From NCBI GenBank assembly GCA_900095095.1, contig FMBT01000559.1, forward strand, positions 1-51,847: DNA of 51,847 nucleotides. The letters are read 5' to 3'. The DNA comes from Fragilariopsis cylindrus CCMP1102 (lineage: Eukaryota > Bacillariophyta > Bacillariophyceae > Bacillariales > Bacillariaceae). A program made the position numbers and the translations under genes. Below, piece by piece: positions 32,943-42,594 of this stretch (positions are counted from its first letter, which is position 1; each line of letters begins with the position of its first letter). The notes beneath the pieces were generated by a model. It was not told where the DNA came from, made no database searches, and saw nothing but the letters and a program-made list of their open reading frames with translations.

Positions 32943-33608
32943 TTCTGTTAGATTGAATGTACTTGTATGATTTTTTACTTTCGTCCCTTGCAGGTTGTTG
33001 CTCGGTTCATTACATTCACTGGAGTATGTGTTGTGATAGTACTGTATGGTTGCTTGTTGCGCTATTCTCTTGCCACACTAACTACTGTACTAGGTCCCAG
33101 ACTACTACTACTTATTATCATACGTACTGTATCATTGACGAAAAAATTGATGAGTTCTGTCCTACCGGTACGGTAATACTGTAACTTACTAGAATACTTG
33201 TTATACGTATTATTTAATGGTATGAAATAAACAAAAAAAATACACAATCGAGCTCCACGCGCCAGGATTTATCTGAAAAAAAAGAAAGCTCGTAAAAAAC
33301 ACCTGTTGTTTTATTGCACGATTGCTTTCGGCGCGGCAATGCTTGTATTTTTTTTTCGCACTGTTTCGCTCTACGTACAAACACTACTAGATTGTACCAG
33401 AGCGAGGATGCGTGTCCTGAAAAAAATCAAAAGCACCAAGATAAATTTTTATTGTTCGAAAAACTTTGATCACGCGTAGTTTGCGTGTTATTATCTCATA
33501 ACACGATAAACTACGCGTTAATATTTATAACCAATCTGAAAACAATAGAATTGATAACACAATTCAGAATACTAATTTAAATTAGAATCAACCAAGAATT
33601 ATTTTATC
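32943..33608. promoter_or_regulatory. divergent promoter region, EAF6-like / HMGB, with a 20-bp inverted repeat
   Basis: The 666-bp gap between two divergent chromatin-protein genes. It holds an imperfect inverted repeat at 33472-33518: both arms read ACGCGTAGTTT then GTGTTAT (after 1-3 differing bases), around a 6-nt loop. It is about 90 bp upstream of the HMGB start. A binding site, a hairpin or a foldback remnant are all possible. No TATA element was assigned. Confidence 0.55.
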
Positions 33609-35048
33609 ATGTCGTATTACGAAACTGTAGAAGATGAGGTAGTCAGTGAGGGCGAGGAGGAAAGCGAGGAGGAGGAAGAACCCGTCGTTGTTGTCCCTAA
33701 ACGCCGCAAGCAAAAGAAGTGGAAGGTAAGTTCTATTTTTGAAGATCTTCATTTTTGTTACATTGTCGAGAGAACGATGGTTTATGGATGAAATGCAGAA
33801 TTATCCTTTTATTTCAACTAACTAACACGACTGCCATGAACTTATGCTACTATAGGATCCTAATAAACCAAAGAGAGCCATGTCGGCATTCTTTCTTTAT
33901 TCCCAAATCGAACGTCCTAACGTCAAGACTAACCATCCTGAAGCTTCCTTTGGTGACATGTAAGTTTATAAATAAGTCATTGTCAAATAATCATGTGTGT
34001 TCTCGAATTATTTTATAAAGATGGTCATTTTGATCGTTTATATGTTATGTTGTGTTTTTGATTGTTTGTGGAAAAAAAAGTGTGATGTGTGATGGTTGAT
34101 TGTTGTGTGTCGTGATGTTACCGTGTAATGTGTGTTTGACGCGAAGATACCATGTGTGATAAGATTGAGACTTTGTATTGATAGCACTAATCGTGGTGTT
34201 AACAGCGTTAACACTACACAACCACCATGCTGCGGCGCACACACATCGTCGTGATAAGGCTCAAAAACAACCGTAAAGCACTACTTCACGAGAAAGAACG
34301 AGCAAAATTGTATTGTCAGTTTTTTCAACCTTCGTAGACTCCAGTACAAATTCTACGTGCTTCTTTTAGAACACTTTTTATTTACACTCGATTTTTCGGC
34401 GTTGTTTTCTCTCGCTAAGCAACAATGTAAATTTTCGTTCTGCGCGCGAATATCGCGCGACTCAAAAAATATTATTTTGAATTCATGATTCAAATATTAT
34501 TTGCAATCACGACTTGAACGTGAATGCCTATTCACGAATACATACCTTTATACCCCCAAACCTCAACAACCAAAAAATATCATGGCACCCATTATTTATT
34601 CTCTCACATCACATCTTTCCCTTTCCAAATTACCTTTTCCAATAACAGTGCTCGTATCTTGTCAGCCCAGTACAAGGCACTCACTGATAATCAAATGAAG
34701 AAGTGGACCAAGAAGGCTGAACTCGACAAGCTCCGTTACCAGGAGGAGATGAAGCATTATGTTCCTATGGAAGATCCAACTGGAGGTCCCGGAAAGAGAA
34801 AGAAGGCCAAGAAGGATCCTAACGCTCCTAAGAGAAACATGAGCGCTTACTTCTTGTTCTCGGTTCATATCCGTCCCACAGTCAAGGAAGAAAATCCTGA
34901 AGCAACCTTCGGTGACATCGCACGTATCATCTCTGCCAAGTACAAGGCACTTGATGTTGATACCGACAAAAAGGATTGGGAGGCAAAGGCTGCCGAAGAC
35001 AAGATCCGGTACCAGACTCAAATGGAGGCATACCGCGCAGGATTGTAA
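33609..35048 (+). CDS. HMGB protein with two HMG boxes, three exons
   Basis: Nuclear DNA-bending protein. Exon 1, 33609-33725, is a very acidic leader (VSEGEEESEEEEEP) followed by PKRRKQKKWK. Exon 2, 33856-33959, starts the first box (DPNKPKRAMSAFFLYSQIER, PNVKTNHPEASFGD). Exon 3, 34649-35048, continues IARILSAQYKAL and holds the second box (DPNAPKRNMSAYFLFSVHIR, then PEATFGDIARIISAKYKAL). Both introns are GT-AG and phase-consistent: 130 bp, and an unusually long 689 bp that splits box 1. The two boxes are closely similar, as after a domain duplication. The acidic segment is N-terminal, not C-terminal as in vertebrate HMGB1. No frameshift is present. Confidence 0.88.
33960..34648 (+). other. 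long HMGB intron 2, rich in palindromes
   Basis: Bounded by GTAAGT and AACAG. It contains perfect short inverted repeats: GTGTTAAC/GTTAACAC at 34196-34214, CGCGCGA/TCGCGCG at 34443-34459, and CGTGAAT/ATTCACG at 34519-34536. There is also an imperfect AT-rich one at about 34469-34502. An open frame from 34524 into exon 3 is an artefact of the intron being open there. Confidence 0.65.
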
Positions 35049-35645
35049 ACAATTACCAATTTATTTCGAGTGAAAAAAAATTCGTCAAGTGAAAGAAGAA
35101 AGATACATAATTTCATTCGTTTTGTTGTGGGACAACAACTTCATCCAAGCTATTTCTCGGGGGAGTATTCAATACTCCTGTGAAATAAATCATTTGATAC
35201 ATTGTATAATCATTTAATCGTATTCTATATTCGTATATAATTTAATTTTGATACATCATATCAATTGCTTGGGGAGTTTGTCCTACCGGGGGCGCAGAGG
35301 GATGGTTCCTTTTTTCCGTTGAGTCGTAACTAATAACTAACTAACTACTTATTAAAAAAAATCATTATATTTGTCAATAAAGTGTCTGAGTTTATCTTGG
35401 TAACAATCCAACACTAATTGTAGTTCTAGTTTAGCTAGTTAAGTTTGAGCGTCATAGCTACAACTGAATGAAGTGCATTTTCGAATCGAATCATTATCGT
35501 AATTGCATTACGGTAGCTAGTAACAGTAAATTATCTTATAGCTTGCTCTAACGGAATAGTAGTGGATACTGCTGTAAAAGTGTGAAGATGATGATAGTTA
35601 TTTATTACAGTTACTTAGATCGTTGTTACAGGTAGTAGTACTGTA
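35049..35645. other. convergent intergenic region
   Basis: About 600 bp between the 3' ends of HMGB (+) and the CGL160-like gene (-), holding both 3' UTRs. No gene or RNA was seen. Confidence 0.4.
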
Positions 35646-36344
35646 TTAAGCAATTTTATCTTCTTTTAATCCTTGAGATAATGATGCTATTTGGTACGTA
35701 AAGAATCCCATAATAGATGGAATTTCTACTAATCCATATACACGTAATTTACCAACAAATAAAAGTAATAGAATCAAAAAAGCAAATCTAGCCTGACCGA
35801 CACCTGCACCCTGTATGGCACCAACATCATCAATAGATGCGCCGATTGTACCAACAAATTTACCAAGTCCGTATGTATACGCGACACCAAACATCGCACC
35901 AAATAGATACGACGCTGGTATAAATGGATTATCACATGCCAACCATAACACACTAGTAATTAATGCAGTAAAGAATGCAGTTTCAACAACTAATTCATTT
36001 TGTACACTATTATAATTTTTGTCATTTTCTTCTTTCAACGATTGTTCATTTGATTCTGACATTTCTTTCATCAAATCACGTTGTTGTTGCCAAAAATTAT
36101 TCTTGCTGCTATCACCATCTCCATTATCTTCTACATTATTGTCCATGTTTAATGCAAACGAAGATATCGAACTGATGATTCTTTTACTATTACCACTACC
36201 GCGTATCAGTCTTAACGACGAGGACGGCGAGAAAGAGGATATCGTAGATTGATGAAAGGAAGTAACATGGATTGCATTTTCTTGTATTATTCCGAAAACA
36301 ACGAACGGAATCGTCAAACATGCAGCGGCGATCGTAGACTTCAT
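35646..36344 (-). CDS. plastid membrane protein resembling the CGL160 / ATP-synthase I domain
   Basis: The first true ATG is at 36344 (232 residues); a TTG lies just upstream. The N-terminus is hydrophobic, then VTS/FHQ, compatible with diatom plastid import. After an Asp/Asn-rich linker (FWQQQRDLMKEMSESNEQSL) come four probable membrane segments: VVETAFFTALITSVLWLA, ASYLFGAMFGVAYTYGLGKF, ARFAFLILLLLFVGKL and IPSIMGFFTYQIASLSQGL. The last, with its GFFTY motif, and the segment spacing resemble the membrane domain of CGL160, an assembly factor for the chloroplast ATP synthase c-ring. That assignment is by motif memory and moderate. The frame is intact. Confidence 0.55.
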   Translation of the reverse strand: MKSTIAAACLTIPFVVFGIIQENAIHVTSFHQSTISSFSPSSSLRLIRGSGNSKRIISSISSFALNMDNNVEDNGDGDSSKNNFWQQQRDLMKEMSESNEQSLKEENDKNYNSVQNELVVETAFFTALITSVLWLACDNPFIPASYLFGAMFGVAYTYGLGKFVGTIGASIDDVGAIQGAGVGQARFAFLILLLLFVGKLRVYGLVEIPSIMGFFTYQIASLSQGLKEDKIA

Positions 36345-37418
36345 ATTTCTTAGACTCAAAACTCAGTATGTACTCGTTATGATTGTCAATTTGTCTTCTT
36401 TTGTTACTACTTCTTGTGTGTTTCTTTGTGATTTGTGATGTTCAATGTTGTCGGTTTTCGTCAAGCAGACTGAGTTCCCGTGCGTTACGTGCTAATTTGA
36501 TATGCCGGAAGAGGGACAGACCATAATTCGAATATCTTTCATCTTTCTCATTATTTCCTTCGCATGAAATTTTTCTTATTATCACACTTACACAGCAAAC
36601 GAAGAACATGATAGTTTAATGAAAGTGCGCGGAATTCCACCGAAATATTGGGAGAATTCTACTGGAATATTCCCTCTCTATTTCATCAATTCCCGTTCAA
36701 TTCCAATTTTTCGTTTGCGACCAACATCTGGTATATTCCCGGCGAATTCCCACAATTCTTCACCAAAAATATTTTTTACTTACAGGCCATTCTCCGGGAC
36801 CGCAATTTGCATTTAGTCACTATTGGATTATTTCACATGTTTATGTTATGTATATGCCCTTTACAGTTGTGGCAATCCCTATTCTCTATGTGATTAAAAA
36901 AATCCGTTAAACTTTTCCTAATCCGTTATTTTCTCAATTTTGAATTTGGATTTTTGTTGAACCCCAAAATTCTACTATTGCAATTCATGCCATATGGAAC
37001 CGTTGCACTATTATATATACTTCACCATATTATTTTTATATGGTCACTAAAATTATGAATGTAATATATATAATATATATACAGTATTATATAATGATTA
37101 TACAATAACCAACTTTATGCTCTTTCCGTTCCAAAGCCTATTCTAACGCATACTCCAATCGCAACGTATAGCAGTCACCAGAAATACTTACGTCCTAAAT
37201 TTTTGTGGCCAATTATACAAAATTTGGATCTTCGCCGTACCTTTTTTTAATGTTGGAAGCAATACTACAGTAATTGTATAGAGTATATTATTGATTATAT
37301 TAAGCTTCGGAAAGGAAATACTTATTTCATAGTCTCATAATACAGTCGTCCTTTCAGGAAAAAAGAACAAGACCTCATCACACCGCCACTGTATAACCAT
37401 CTTTATAAAATTTAAAAA
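36345..37418. other. long AT-rich gap before the accessory region
   Basis: Over 1 kb without a supported gene. It contains GAATTC-rich text near 36610-36760 and a TATATAATATATATA block near 37060-37085. If the 37-51 kb genes form an element, its left end may be here, but no inverted terminal repeat was found to match the far side. Confidence 0.4.
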
Positions 37419-39827
37419 ATGAACGTTCACAATGTACGCTACATTGATCCAACTTCGGGTCGCAACCTTCCTGGTTATAATACCAGTACTACTGATGGGG
37501 GAAAAATTCACCTTGATCCAACTGCTATTTTACACCGTCAGTTACCCACCATTGAACTACGTGCTCATCAACTTTGTAAGGAAAAGGATTTTCCAATGTA
37601 CATCGTAGATGACAGCACATTGAGGGTTCCGTATTATTTGCTGCATCATAAATCATTAAGAGCGGCTTTTAAAATATCCGCTGGTACCCATTATGAGGTA
37701 AAAGAACATGGTAAAATTTTGTACCGTATGCATTTTCCCTCGACGGATGTAACAACAGGAGATGCAAAAGCTCAAATGGATAGTTTTGTTGGAATTATTA
37801 AAGGTATTGCTGATGTCATTAGAAGGGATCTACTGTCGACCTACCAACTGCTATTCTATGCGCATTATTGCAAAGTTTTGGATTTGTTGAAAATACCAAG
37901 ACGGACAGAGGTGACTAATTATAAAGATGCTCTGAAACTGGCTGCAGATGATATTCAAATTCTCTATATTTTGAGATTTGTTATTGACCAGGTTAAAGCA
38001 TGCCTTAAAATACCAACTTATATTAAGTACTTGGAGGACAGCGTAATGAAACACCGTGGTATGGTCATAGATAATTATTCTGGACCAAAGGAAAGACAAA
38101 ACTTCGCTACACGTCTTATTTCATCTGCCATGACGGATTTACATTCCCAATTCGCACAACGGTTTGGTGCAAAAATTAAACCTGGCTGTTTATGGGAAAC
38201 AAAAAAGTTCAAAAACACTCCCCATCCAGCAAACCCATTAACGCATCCATTCCCGGCGAATAATCAGGTGGCAGCACCTAGTCCATATAGTGCACATGCT
38301 GGTGGCCATGTGGTCTATGTGACGCCTCCCAATAATAGTAATGGCTTCAATCATACTTTTCCTTTACATTATGCCCAACCGCCTCACGGAACAAGGAACC
38401 TCCAGCAAACGTCTATGAACCAACTAGGTCAAACCAACCCAAATTTCTCCATTCAATCTTCCTCTTCCACAAGTGTGTCACCGTCATCAACATCAACATT
38501 TTTCCCATCGGCTGATGGCTCACCTGGTAACAATGATGGAAGGAACCATATAGATCATATGTCGCAATCTTCTACGATTGCAACTTATCAGTCCGCACCG
38601 ACTCCACCAACCAATACTTATATGGATGCATCTAATCAGTCCGCATCGAATCTACCTGCAGCAGTGACTGTTATTGATGCTGCAGTTACTTTTAGTGGTG
38701 CAGCAGCGACTGACGTTGTTGGTGGTGCACCTCTACCAACACCAGCAGCAGCACCAGTAGTAGTTACTGCACCAGCAGTAGTAACTCCAGCAGCAACAAT
38801 AACAGTCACTGGTGCAGCTCCAGCACCACCAACAGCTTTAGTAACTGCAGCACTAGCCGAAGCAAAGAAAAAAGTAGAAGAAGAGGAAGCTGACAAAGCC
38901 GAGGCAGCAGCCGAAGCCGAGGCTAAGAACAAGGCACAAGAAGAGGAAGCTGACAAAGCCAAAGCAGCAGCTGCAGCCGACGCCAAGAAGAAATCAGACA
39001 AAGAGGCAGCTGCTATAGCCAAGGCGGAGGCCGAAGCAAAGGCAGCAGCTGCAGCCGACGCCAAGAAGAAATCAGACAAAGAGGCAGCTGCTATAGCCAA
39101 GGCGGAGGCCGAAGCAAAGGCAGCAGCTGAAGCCGAGGCCAAGAAGAAAGCGGATGAAGAGGCGGCCAAGGCGGAGGCCAAAGCAAAGGCAACAGCGGGA
39201 GTAACTGCAGCAGCAGCGGCAACGGCTGCTGTAACGATAACAGTAAGTACAGATTCTGAGAGCTCTCCTCCTAGAGGGAAGTCCAAAATGGATGATGGTA
39301 CTGCCCAAAAAAAGAATCTAGTGGAGGCTGCGACTAAAAAGAAGCCAACAAAAAAATCTCCCAAAAGGAAGGGGGTGGTGGGGGCCAAACTCAAGAACAT
39401 GGAAGCAGAACTTACAGCAGCACTGGCTAAAGTAGACCAAGCAAAAAAAAATCAGGTTAGTTATTGCCTCCAATCTCATCTTCATCCCAATATGCCGTGT
39501 GAATTTAATTGTTTAAAGGAACTGGATAATAATACATATTATTTTCCCCAAATAGGTAAATCAGGAGTTCCTTTTTGTACAAACCCCTCCGCCAACGGCA
39601 ACTGCGTCTTAAAAGATGGAAATGAAGACGTTAGGAAAAAAGGAACTAAAAAATATGCTCTTTACATGTGTAGTTCCTGTCAATTGATTAGGCCTGACCA
39701 AGGTGGCGATTTTATCCCATTTATCATGTGCACACCGTGTTACAACTCTATCACGACAGACACACATGGCAAGTTGCCCGGATTAAGTAAGACTAGGAGA
39801 AACAGGGTACCAAGGAACCTTGATTAA
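37419..39827 (+). CDS. 802-aa protein: unknown N-terminal domain, Ala/Glu/Lys coiled coil, Cys-rich C-terminus
   Basis: Uninterrupted ORF from ATG 37419. Residues of roughly 1-265 form a globular-looking domain (HRQLPTIELRAHQLCKEKDF; FKISAGTHYEV; DDIQILYILRFVIDQVKACL) that I do not recognise. Residues 265-460 are Pro/Ser/Asn/Ala-rich. Residues of about 480-600 are a TolA-like Ala/Glu/Lys heptad region with a 78-bp (26-residue) near-perfect DNA duplication, each unit reading DAKKKSDKEAAAIAKAEAEA. The C-terminal 120 residues contain spaced Cys/His (YCLQSHLHPNMPCEFNC, FCTNPSANGNC, MCSSCQL, MCTPCYN), a possible zinc-binding module. Its neighbour on the other side of the tandem array is the H-x-D protein. 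It may belong to a mobile element. Confidence 0.6.
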   Translation: MNVHNVRYIDPTSGRNLPGYNTSTTDGGKIHLDPTAILHRQLPTIELRAHQLCKEKDFPMYIVDDSTLRVPYYLLHHKSLRAAFKISAGTHYEVKEHGKILYRMHFPSTDVTTGDAKAQMDSFVGIIKGIADVIRRDLLSTYQLLFYAHYCKVLDLLKIPRRTEVTNYKDALKLAADDIQILYILRFVIDQVKACLKIPTYIKYLEDSVMKHRGMVIDNYSGPKERQNFATRLISSAMTDLHSQFAQRFGAKIKPGCLWETKKFKNTPHPANPLTHPFPANNQVAAPSPYSAHAGGHVVYVTPPNNSNGFNHTFPLHYAQPPHGTRNLQQTSMNQLGQTNPNFSIQSSSSTSVSPSSTSTFFPSADGSPGNNDGRNHIDHMSQSSTIATYQSAPTPPTNTYMDASNQSASNLPAAVTVIDAAVTFSGAAATDVVGGAPLPTPAAAPVVVTAPAVVTPAATITVTGAAPAPPTALVTAALAEAKKKVEEEEADKAEAAAEAEAKNKAQEEEADKAKAAAAADAKKKSDKEAAAIAKAEAEAKAAAAADAKKKSDKEAAAIAKAEAEAKAAAEAEAKKKADEEAAKAEAKAKATAGVTAAAAATAAVTITVSTDSESSPPRGKSKMDDGTAQKKNLVEAATKKKPTKKSPKRKGVVGAKLKNMEAELTAALAKVDQAKKNQVSYCLQSHLHPNMPCEFNCLKELDNNTYYFPQIGKSGVPFCTNPSANGNCVLKDGNEDVRKKGTKKYALYMCSSCQLIRPDQGGDFIPFIMCTPCYNSITTDTHGKLPGLSKTRRNRVPRNLD

Positions 39828-39992
39828 TCTTATATATTATAAAATTATGTGTCTAAGGAATTTGTTTTAACTTAACTAGTTTATTATTTATTTCATGTTA
39901 CTTGATTTATATTGTTCCTAGTTTGGAAACATATTTCTGTATATTTTCTTGCCATGAAAAATATCCTAATTGAACTGTTTAACAAAGCATAA

Positions 39993-40229
39993 CTAATCAG
40001 CAACACTTTTGTTCTCGTACTGATGGTCGGGTGTGATTGGAGTCGGTGGCATGCGGTGTTGTCTGATTGATGCAGGTGAGACTGAGGGCTCATGGATGGG
40101 AGGACGATAATAACTTCGAAGACTTCGTATCCGACGACGTCTCCCCTCTGTTTCGGTAGTGGTACTCATGCGTGGCCTCCTGTTCCAAGTTCTCCGTTGT
40201 GCCTCGGTCCTACGCTGGGGCGTGGACAT
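39993..40229 (-). CDS. small Arg-rich ORF, 78 aa, uncertain
   Basis: ATG 40229, convergent with the 802-aa gene (166 bp from its stop). Composition is strongly Arg/Thr/Pro (RTEAQRRTWNRRPRMSTTTE; GRRRRIRSLRSYYRPP). The same Arg-rich style appears in the C-terminus of the small gene at 50447-50959, but no clear alignment. It could be a small basic protein or a chance ORF in locally GC-richer sequence. Confidence 0.3.
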   Translation of the reverse strand: MSTPQRRTEAQRRTWNRRPRMSTTTETEGRRRRIRSLRSYYRPPIHEPSVSPASIRQHRMPPTPITPDHQYENKSVAD

Positions 40230-40480
40230 TCGAGCAGTCTTATTATAATTATTAAGTTGAAAAAAAGAAATGGAAACAAATAAATAATTATGTTAGTTAC
40301 GAATTGGTATTGGTTTGTACTGGTTTATTCATTTGAATATAATCCCCTGGTTTTGTTCAGTTTCTACTTACTTGTTTTGTTCGTGCCATAATTATATATC
40401 AGTACAAAATCAATGGGTTAGCGTATCGTCAACACGTTTTCACCTGATTTCACTTCCGAATCTTCGTTAGCGTCGTCGTA

Positions 40481-40738
40481 CGTGATATCCAGTGTACTTC
40501 GAATCAATTTGATGTGGCTTGTCTTTTATGCACCTCAGTGGAATGATCGTAAGATCGTGTGATCGTAAGCGTCCTAGTAATGTGGCGTAATAGGTGCACC
40601 TCACGTGATATCCAGTGTAATTCGAAACAATCAATTCGATGTGGCTTGTCTTTTATGCACCTCCGTGGAATATTCGTAAGATCGCGTAATAAGAGCGATG
40701 AGTCAAGCGTTGAGCTTTATTTATTTACTATCGCGTAC
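40481..40738. repeat. degenerate long-period repeats at the left edge of the tandem array
   Basis: Two diverged copies, near 40481-40560 and 40602-40690, share GTGATATCCAGTGTA, then GATGTGGCTTGTCTTTTATG, CACCTC and GGAAT. The second runs into the ATTCGTAAGATCGCG motif that is the core of the 99-bp units next to it. They look like older, unhomogenised units. Confidence 0.65.
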
Positions 40739-41137
40739 TTCAAGCTGCACCTCCAGGGAATATTCGTAAGATCGCGTAATAAGAGTGAAGTGTTGATCGC
40801 CGTATTTTACTATCGCGTATGTAATACTATCGCGTACGTCAAGCTGCACCTCCAGGGAATATTCGTAAGATCGCGTAATAAGAGTGAAGTGTTGATCGCC
40901 GTATTTTACTATCGCGTATGTAATACTATCGCGTACGTCAAGCTGCACCTCCAGGGAATATTCATAAGATCGCGTAATAAGAGTGAAGTGTTGATCGCCG
41001 TATTTTACTATCGCGTATGTAATACTATCGCGTACGTCAAGCTGCACCTCCAGGGAATATTCGTAAGATCGCGTAATAAGAGTGAAGTGTTGATCGCCGT
41101 ATTTTACTATCGCGTATGTAATAATAACCAACACACC
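40739..41137. repeat. tandem repeat, 99-bp period, about four units
   Basis: AAGCTGCACCTCC recurs at 40742, 40841, 40940 and 41039, exactly 99 bp apart. Each unit has TATTCGTAAGATCGCGTAAT and CGCCGTATTTTACTATCGCG. Units are almost identical, so the array is recent or homogenised. Confidence 0.9.
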
Positions 41138-41303
41138 CGACAAGCATATGATATAGAAGTGTTGATCGCCGTATTTTACTATCGCGTATGTAATAATAAC
41201 CAACACACCCGACAAGCATATGATATAGAAGTGTTGATCGCCGTATTTTACTATCGCGTATGTAATAATAACCAACACACCCGACAAGCATATGATATAG
41301 AAT
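41084..41303. repeat. tandem repeat, 72-bp period, three units
   Basis: GAAGTGTTGATCG recurs at 41084, 41156 and 41228. The unit keeps the CGCCGTATTTTACTATCGCG core of the 99-bp repeat, followed by a new segment with CAACACACCCGACAAGCATA. Confidence 0.9.
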
Positions 41304-42440
41304 TAGAACGCATGGATCATGCATGCTCTGTTATGGCGCTGCTCATGTCGCATACCCATTGAAGACTGCATAAGAATTAGAATGCATGGATCATGCATGC
41401 TCTGTTATGGTGCTGCTCATGTCCCATACCCATTGAAGACTGCATACGGTTGTCTCTCGCCGTATTTTACTATCGCGTATATAATAATAATAACACCCAC
41501 TGCACCCGTCAAGCGTATGATATAGAATTAGAATGCATGGATCATGCATGCTCTGTTATGGCGCTGCTCATGTCGCATACCCATTGAAGACTGCATACGG
41601 TTGTCTTTCGCCGTATTTTACTATCGCGTCAAGCATATGATATAGAATTAGAATGCATGGATCATGCATGCTCTGTTATGGCGCTGCTCATGTCGCATAC
41701 CCATTGAAGACTGCATACGGTTGTCTCTCGCCGTATTTTACTATCGCGTATATAATAATAATAACACCCACTGCACCCGTCAAGCGTATGATATAGAATT
41801 AGAATGCATGGATCATGCATGCTCTGTTATGGCGCTGCTCATGTCGCATACCCATTGAAGACTGCATACGGTTGTCTTTCGCCGTATTTTACTATCGCGT
41901 CAAGCATATGATATAGAATTAGAATGCATGGATCATGCATGCTCTGTTATGGCGCTGCTCATGTCGCATACCCATTGAAGACTGCATACGGTTGTCTCTC
42001 GCCGTATTTTACTATCGCGTATATAATAATAATAACACCCACTGCACCCGTCAAGCGTATGATATAGAATGTGAATGCATGGATCATGCATGCTCTGTTA
42101 TGGCGCTGCTCATGTCGCATACCCATTGAAGACTGCATACGGTTGTCTTTCGCCGTATTTTACTATCGCGTCAAGCATATGATATAGAATTAGAATGCAT
42201 GGATCATGCATGCTCTGTTATGGTGCTGCTCATGTCCCATACCCATTGAAGACTGCATACGGTTGTCTCTCGCCGTATTTTACTATCGCGTATATAATAA
42301 TAATAACACCCACTGCACCCGTCAAGCATTTGATATAGAATTAGAATGCATGGATCATGCATGCTCTGTTATGGTGCTGCTCATGTCCCATACCCATTGA
42401 AGACTGCATACGGTTGTCTCTCGCCGTATTTTAGTATCAC
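41304..42440. repeat. higher-order tandem repeat, 271-bp dimer (151 + 120 bp)
   Basis: GCATGGATCATGCATGCTCT occurs at 41310, 41384, 41535, 41655, 41806, 41926, 42077, 42197 and 42348. After the first two (74 bp apart), spacing alternates 151 and 120 bp, so the repeat is a two-unit higher-order repeat of 271 bp, about four copies. The longer unit has an extra TATATAATAATAATAACACC segment. All units carry CGCCGTATTTTACTATCGCG, shared with the 99- and 72-bp arrays. The last copy, near 42422, is degenerate. Confidence 0.93.
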
Positions 42441-42594
42441 GCATTCGCATACATGAACCGTTTAGTCCTTCTGTTCCATGTCCCTCGCCATAATAAAATA
42501 TTAAAACAACAAAATGAATATTCCTGCTTTTATATCATTTCATTTCAGTTTCATAGTTTACAATTCCAAATTGTATAAAACCAATATATAAATC

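Noticed and set aside
34524..34648. Alternative HMGB start upstream of exon 3
   Set aside because: Open frame is inside intron 2; the spliced exons rebuild a complete first HMG box, so no separate start is needed.
38636..39400. 254-aa minus-strand Ala/Ser-rich ORF
   Set aside because: Antisense shadow of the Ala/Glu/Lys coiled-coil repeat.
40559..41362. 267-aa ORF (+) and 188-aa ORF (-) across the tandem array
   Set aside because: Repeat periods of 99 and 72 bp are multiples of three, which keeps frames open on both strands by arithmetic. No start context or domain; treated as repeat artefact.
40739..42440. CRISPR array
   Set aside because: Units are too long, spacers are not unique, and the genome is eukaryotic.
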